A stretch of 64,000 bases of DNA, taken from Rhodobacter sp. 24-YEA-8. GTDB taxonomy: Bacteria > Pseudomonadota > Alphaproteobacteria > Rhodobacterales > Rhodobacteraceae. Numbering within the stretch: position 1 is the stretch's first letter; every line of letters begins with the position of its first letter. The stretch covers positions 3,321,001 through 3,385,000 of the forward strand of contig NZ_FNSK01000001.1 in assembly GCF_900105075.1 (NCBI RefSeq). Reading direction: 5' to 3'. Of the stretch, positions 62,380 to 64,000 are shown in pieces. The position numbers were made by a program, and so were the translations under genes. The notes under the pieces were generated by a model that was not told the origin of the DNA, did not search any database, and saw only the letters and a program-made list of their open reading frames with translations.

Positions 62380-62649
62380 TTACTTTGCGGTGCCGACCGC
62401 GATCATGGCGGCATTGCCCGCCTGATACATTTGGTATTTCGCATCATAGCTGTTGCCTGTGGCCGTGCGGCTGTCGCGGGTCGGGCAGGTGATGATGATC
62501 TCGCGCCCGTCGACACGGCCAGCCTTTGCCATCTCGGCCTGCTCCTGGCAGACGGTGATGGGGTCGTTCTCCGGCGTCGCGTAACCGCCGCTGCACGCCG
62601 CAAGGGCGGACAGAAGAACGAGAGCAGGCACGGTCAGTCTGATGCGCAT
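62380..62649 (-). CDS. small predicted lipoprotein between sucC and sucD
   Basis: 89 residues. A lipobox LSALAAC (Cys19) marks an acylated envelope protein. The mature part is about 70 residues with two further cysteines (ITVCQEQ, ITCPTRD). It starts at ATG 62647-62649 and is followed by sucD after 97 bp. No known family. Confidence 0.7.
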   Translation of the reverse strand: MRIRLTVPALVLLSALAACSGGYATPENDPITVCQEQAEMAKAGRVDGREIIITCPTRDSRTATGNSYDAKYQMYQAGNAAMIAVGTAK

Positions 62650-62677
62650 CTGATTGCTTCCTTACTGTAAACGCATT

Positions 62678-62697
62678 CTGCGGGTCCTTACCCGCAG
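62678..62697. other. short stem-loop in the suc run
   Basis: CTGCGGGT-CCTT-ACCCGCAG (62678-62697), a perfect 8-bp stem with no T-run. It lies between the secreted-protein gene and the lipoprotein gene and could affect mRNA processing. Confidence 0.4.
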
Positions 62698-62702
62698 GGC
62701 CG

Positions 62703-63215
62703 CTATTCGGTCTGGGCCCACATGAAACTCACGCCACTGGTCTCCGCAGGCGTACAGACGGGGTCGTTGCCCGAAGAGGTGACCTCGGCCCGCAGGCCAT
62801 CCTCCTGCAGGTCGAACGAGAGACAGCCGTCTTCGCCTGTTTCTTCCACTGCCGTCTGCCCCGCCGCTGCGATCACCGCTGACAAAAGCGCCGCCGCCCG
62901 GTCAGAACCGATGGTTTCGGATTGCACGAGGCAATAGCCGCCATCGCTCCAGGTCAGGGCATAGATTTCTTCGGGCCCGGCGATTTCAGAGAAACCGGCC
63001 TCGTCATCGGTTGCGACATCCCAGCCCGCAGCCCGGAATGCCTCGGTCGCCTGATTGCCGGCGCCGCCAAGCGAGAGGCAGGTGGCATAGGCGGCCTGCA
63101 AAAGATCCTCGCCCTGAGAGGTCGCGAGCGCCGCAGCGGGCGCCGTGTTTTCGGCCAGTGCAGGCCGGGCCACCGGGGCGAGAAGCAGTGTGAAAGCGAG
63201 GAGACAGCGGATCAT
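62703..63215 (-). CDS. secreted AGW-motif protein, paralogue 2, between sucC and sucD
   Basis: 170 residues from the ATG at 63213-63215. A signal peptide ends near RPALAEN. The mature part parallels the gene at 63224-63766: AAYATCLSLGGAGNQATEAF, RAAGWDVATDDEAGFS, a central GGYCLVQ and a C-terminal CLSFDLQ. The two look like tandem duplicates. An upstream ATG at 63225-63227 overlaps the previous stop but sits too close to GGAGGA. Function unknown. Confidence 0.65.
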   Translation of the reverse strand: MIRCLLAFTLLLAPVARPALAENTAPAAALATSQGEDLLQAAYATCLSLGGAGNQATEAFRAAGWDVATDDEAGFSEIAGPEEIYALTWSDGGYCLVQSETIGSDRAAALLSAVIAAAGQTAVEETGEDGCLSFDLQEDGLRAEVTSSGNDPVCTPAETSGVSFMWAQTE

Positions 63216-63223
63216 GGCGGGGC

Positions 63224-63766
63224 TCATTCCTCCAGGTCGATTATGACGACAGACGCGCTGTCCGAGTTGCAGTCGGAATAATCCTCGCCGGAGATCACCT
63301 GAAGCGTCAGAGGGGATCCGGGCAGGGCGGATGTCACCCTGTCCTTGCCGCATTCGCCCTCTGCTCCGGGCGCGCCGGGCGTGACGGTGAACGCATCAGC
63401 CGCAAGCATTTCCCCGACAAGCGCGCCGACGACCCCGGTGCCGGTCGTCAGATCCACGACGCTGCAAGAGGGGTGATCCGCATAAAGCATCACCCAGAGT
63501 GTCTCAGCCTGGCCCGGAGGGCTGTAAGACCAGCTGCCCTCATCCTCATGGTCCTGCCGTTCCCAGCCCGCCTTGTCGAAACCGGCGATCAGCCTGGCCT
63601 GGTCGCGACCATAAAGGATACAGGCGGCATAGGCCGCGTCGCGTTCCTCGCCCGGATGGCCCGAGCCCATTTTGCCCAGCGATGCGTCCAGCGTGGCCCC
63701 GGCGAAAGCCGGGGCGCCGGCGCAGGCCGCGGCGCAAAGGGCAAGGTTACGGGCCATCACGCGCAT
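63224..63766 (-). CDS. secreted AGW-motif protein, paralogue 1, between sucC and sucD
   Basis: 180 residues. A signal peptide ends near APAFAGA. The mature segment AAYAACILYGRDQARLIAGF, then DKAGWERQDHEDEGSWSYSP, PSCSVVDL and AEGECGKD, resembles paralogue 2 downstream (shared AAYAxC, AGW, paired Cys). The start is ATG 63764-63766, 5 bp after sucC. It could be a periplasmic sensor or structural protein; nothing enzymatic is visible. Confidence 0.65.
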   Translation of the reverse strand: MRVMARNLALCAAACAGAPAFAGATLDASLGKMGSGHPGEERDAAYAACILYGRDQARLIAGFDKAGWERQDHEDEGSWSYSPPGQAETLWVMLYADHPSCSVVDLTTGTGVVGALVGEMLAADAFTVTPGAPGAEGECGKDRVTSALPGSPLTLQVISGEDYSDCNSDSASVVIIDLEE

Positions 63767-63771
63767 CGGGA

Positions 63772-64000
63772 TCAGCCTTTGACAGCCTTGACGATCTTTT
63801 CTGCGGCATCCGACAGATCATCGGCGGCGATCACATTGAGACCGCTGTCATTGATGATCTTCTTGCCGAGATCGACATTGGTGCCTTCAAGACGCACAAC
63901 CAGCGGCACCTTCAGCCCGACTTCCTTCACAGCCGCGATCACGCCCTCGGCGATGATGTCGCAGCGCATGATGCCGCCGAAGATATTCACAAGGATGCCT
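63772..64000 (-). CDS. sucC: succinyl-CoA synthetase beta subunit, C-terminal fragment at window edge
   Basis: Only the last 75 or so residues are in the window. They show the ATP-citrate lyase/succinyl-CoA ligase domain end: [39 protein letters not shown]. The full protein (about 390-397 residues) runs off the right edge. First gene seen of the suc run. Confidence 0.95.
   Translation of the reverse strand, partial: GILVNIFGGIMRCDIIAEGVIAAVKEVGLKVPLVVRLEGTNVDLGKKIINDSGLNVIAADDLSDAAEKIVKAVKG

Noticed and set aside
1..64000. CRISPR arrays, rRNA genes, insertion sequences, prophage genes
   Set aside because: No spaced direct repeats, rRNA sequence, transposase or phage structural motifs were found anywhere in the window.

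Overview
The window is 64 kb of GC-rich bacterial chromosome. It is most likely from an alphaproteobacterium of the order Rhodobacterales (Rhodobacter/Paracoccus-like). The basis is a mutY-DUF721-dsbA block, a complete phn C-P lyase cluster with DUF1045 and hexapeptide-transferase partners, a monomeric NADP isocitrate dehydrogenase, AlkB, and the suc gene order. No rRNA, CRISPR array, insertion sequence or prophage was seen. One tRNA gene (anticodon CAU) is present.

Layout. (1) 1-2667: the end of a surface-polysaccharide locus (UDP-GlcNAc 2-epimerase, glycosyltransferase), then about 1.1 kb of gene debris up to the tRNA. (2) 3917-7325: a lone hydantoinase-A protein and a divergent sigma-54. 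(3) 7439-18834: a protease-rich envelope locus. A minus-strand run encodes an HtrA-like protease, an OmpR-type regulator, a sensor kinase, a metacaspase-like peptidase and a chymotrypsin-fold zymogen. It is flanked on the plus strand by three small secreted PPC-like paralogues and a second metacaspase-like peptidase. (4) 18850-34071: mixed housekeeping: AlkB, MutY, DUF721, DsbA, a CoA-transferase, HemF, HemE, an SdiA-regulated-like protein, a WaaP/APH-like kinase, and the YbbA-YbbP-TesA block. One AT-richer membrane-protein gene at 25829-26665 looks foreign.

(5) 34151-46899: phosphonate uptake and C-P lyase genes (phnM, DUF1045, phnN, L, K, J, I, H, G, phnF, hexapeptide transferase, phnE, phnE, phnD, phnC). 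PhnF probably binds an inverted repeat between phnG and phnF. Intrinsic terminators lie after phnC and after phnD, and a 30-codon reading frame with a strong ribosome binding site sits between phnI and phnJ. (6) 47004-53948: a GlcD-like FAD oxidoreductase, isocitrate dehydrogenase, an FAH-family protein, a TauE/SafE exporter and a PCuAC copper chaperone with a small secreted partner. (7) 54033-64000: the 2-oxoglutarate dehydrogenase/succinyl-CoA synthetase operon (sucC, sucD, sucA, sucB, lpdA, all minus strand), interrupted by several small secreted, lipoprotein and membrane-protein genes.

The most promising candidate for an undescribed system is region 3. The chymotrypsin-fold enzyme carries a Lys-Val-Val-Gly-Gly activation site, but its S1 position is Ser rather than Asp, so it should not cut after Lys itself. 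Both metacaspase-like enzymes keep the Asp two residues before the catalytic Cys that goes with Arg/Lys specificity. This suggests a two-step envelope protease cascade controlled by a two-component system. A second striking structure is an 80-bp double hairpin inside mutY, with two perfect stems and mutually complementary loops.
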